Origin: Comamonadaceae bacterium | Lineage (GTDB): Bacteria > Pseudomonadota > Gammaproteobacteria > Burkholderiales > Burkholderiaceae_C | DNA: 6,260 nucleotides | Direction: 5' to 3' | NCBI GenBank assembly: GCA_947458305.1 | Contig: CANGZO010000140.1 | Coordinates: forward strand, 1 to 6,260 | Shown: piece by piece, positions 6,014-6,260 of the stretch | Layout: every line of letters starts with the position of its first letter | How positions within the stretch are numbered: position 1 is the stretch's first letter | Program-made: the position numbers and the translations under genes | The notes under the pieces: model-generated | Told to the model about the DNA's origin: nothing | Databases searched by the model: none | Seen by the model: only the letters and a program-made list of their open reading frames with translations

Positions 6014-6021
6014 GTGCATAA
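6013..6021 (-). promoter_or_regulatory. Second DnaA-box-like site
   Basis: The plus strand reads TGTGCATAA, giving TTATGCACA on the minus strand. This fits the relaxed consensus TTATNCACA and differs by one base from the perfect site 187 bp away, in the same orientation. It overlaps the end of the T-run of the candidate terminator by one base. Confidence 0.35.
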
Positions 6022-6041
6022 GTCAAGAGGAAAAGTTGGTA

Positions 6042-6053
6042 TTTTTGCAAAAA
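6042..6053. repeat. 12-bp perfect palindrome downstream of hemE
   Basis: TTTTTGCAAAAA is a perfect palindrome sharing the core TTTGCAAA with the one upstream of priA. It overlaps the minus-strand T-run that may serve hemE termination. A/T-tract symmetry could equally be a by-product of low complexity. Confidence 0.35.
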
Positions 6054-6100
6054 AACCGCATTTTTGGCGTGTTCGTGTGCTAGCTGAATTCTTCGGTTTT
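6049..6100 (-). terminator. Weak candidate hemE terminator
   Basis: Just after the hemE stop the minus strand reads AAAACCG (6100-6094), which can pair with CGGTTTT (6058-6052); the T-run continues to 6049. The 35-nt loop is long and the stem AT-rich, so support is limited to the T-run, the pairing and its position right after hemE. Confidence 0.25.
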
Positions 6101-6260
6101 CAAGCCTTGTTGCGCAAATGGCGCGAATGACTGTGCACCGCCTCGACCAGCGCTGTCACATGCTCGGGCGGGGTGTATTGGCTGATGCCGTGGCCCAGGT
6201 TGAAGATGTGCGTGGGGCCTGTGGTGCTGCGGTCGGTGTGCGGTTGGCCAAAGCTGTCGA
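6100..6260 (-). CDS. hemE: Uroporphyrinogen decarboxylase, C-terminal 52 residues (partial, runs off the window)
   Basis: HemE decarboxylates the four acetate side chains of uroporphyrinogen III to give coproporphyrinogen III in haem synthesis; it is a cytosolic TIM-barrel dimer. The visible tail contains THIFNLGHGISQYTPPEHV followed by TALVEAVHSHSRHLRNKA and a TGA stop at 6102-6100. The NLGHGI segment followed by PPEHV and a terminal VHxHSR helix is the characteristic C-terminus of HemE; the His of LGHG is the conserved residue equivalent to H339 of human UROD. The N-terminal catalytic Asp and Arg residues lie outside the window. The gene shares the priA strand but is separated from it by 382 bp, so priA probably has its own promoter. 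Confidence 0.95.
   Translation of the reverse strand, partial: DSFGQPHTDRSTTGPTHIFNLGHGISQYTPPEHVTALVEAVHSHSRHLRNKA

Larger units (their letters stand above)
5718..6099. other. Structured AT-richer intergenic region between hemE and priA
   Basis: This 382-bp gap has no convincing gene. GC is about 43% over 5761-6060, against about 58-73% in sampled gene lines. It contains a perfect DnaA-box match and a relaxed one, three copies of TTGCAAA (5741, 5871, 6045), two of them inside 12-bp palindromes, a 10-bp-stem hairpin (5864-5888) and a GC stem followed by seven Ts on the plus strand (5977-6013). The priA promoter must lie here; I found no convincing -35/-10 pair. The open frame at 5789-6130 is judged not to be a gene. 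Confidence 0.7.

Noticed and set aside
5718..6099. Chromosomal replication origin
   Set aside because: Only two DnaA-box matches, no dnaA, dnaN, rpmH or gidA in view and no clear repeat array of AT-rich 13-mers; kept only as a question in the findings.
5789..6130. A 113-codon plus-strand open frame in the priA-hemE gap
   Set aside because: No recognisable family, no clear ribosome binding site, composition follows the AT-rich gap, and it runs 31 bases into the 3' end of hemE on the other strand.
1..6260. Mobile elements, CRISPR arrays, defence genes, tRNA or rRNA
   Set aside because: No transposase or integrase motifs, no regularly spaced repeats, and no tRNA/rRNA signatures seen on either strand.

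Overview
The window reads as ordinary chromosomal DNA from a high-GC betaproteobacterium, most likely Burkholderiales and probably Comamonadaceae (Limnohabitans/Rhodoferax/Acidovorax type). The taxonomy is inferred from remembered protein similarity, codon use rich in G/C at third positions, and the company of fadD, corC, lnt, priA and hemE. No database search was run. Sampled lines inside genes are about 58-73% GC. The non-coding gap at 5761-6060 is about 43% GC by direct count (129/300).

Layout: (1) 1-127, minus strand: the first 42 codons of a long-chain acyl-CoA synthetase (fadD), cut by the window edge. (2) 128-289: a divergent intergenic region with a small stem-loop. (3) 290-1042, plus: a GNAT-family acetyltransferase with a Trp-rich N-terminus and a helical C-terminal tail. 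(4) 1113-2012, plus: corC, a soluble CBS-pair protein. (5) 2009-3583, plus: lnt, apolipoprotein N-acyltransferase, overlapping corC by ATGA. (6) 3584-3614: a 31-bp convergent gap with two tandem hairpins. (7) 3615-5717, minus: priA, the replication-restart helicase, starting at TTG. (8) 5718-6099: a 382-bp AT-richer gap with a perfect DnaA-box match, a second relaxed match, several inverted repeats and a terminator-like structure on the plus strand. (9) 6100-6260, minus: the last 52 codons of hemE, cut by the window edge.

The genes are core housekeeping: fatty-acid activation, Mg/ribosome-linked CBS protein and lipoprotein maturation (corC-lnt, translationally coupled), replication restart (priA) and haem synthesis (hemE). 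There is no mobile element, CRISPR array, tRNA/rRNA or defence system. The points most worth a second look are the structured priA-hemE gap, which could hold an unannotated small RNA or a DnaA-controlled region, and a PriA that seems to lack room for the winged-helix domain found in the E. coli enzyme.
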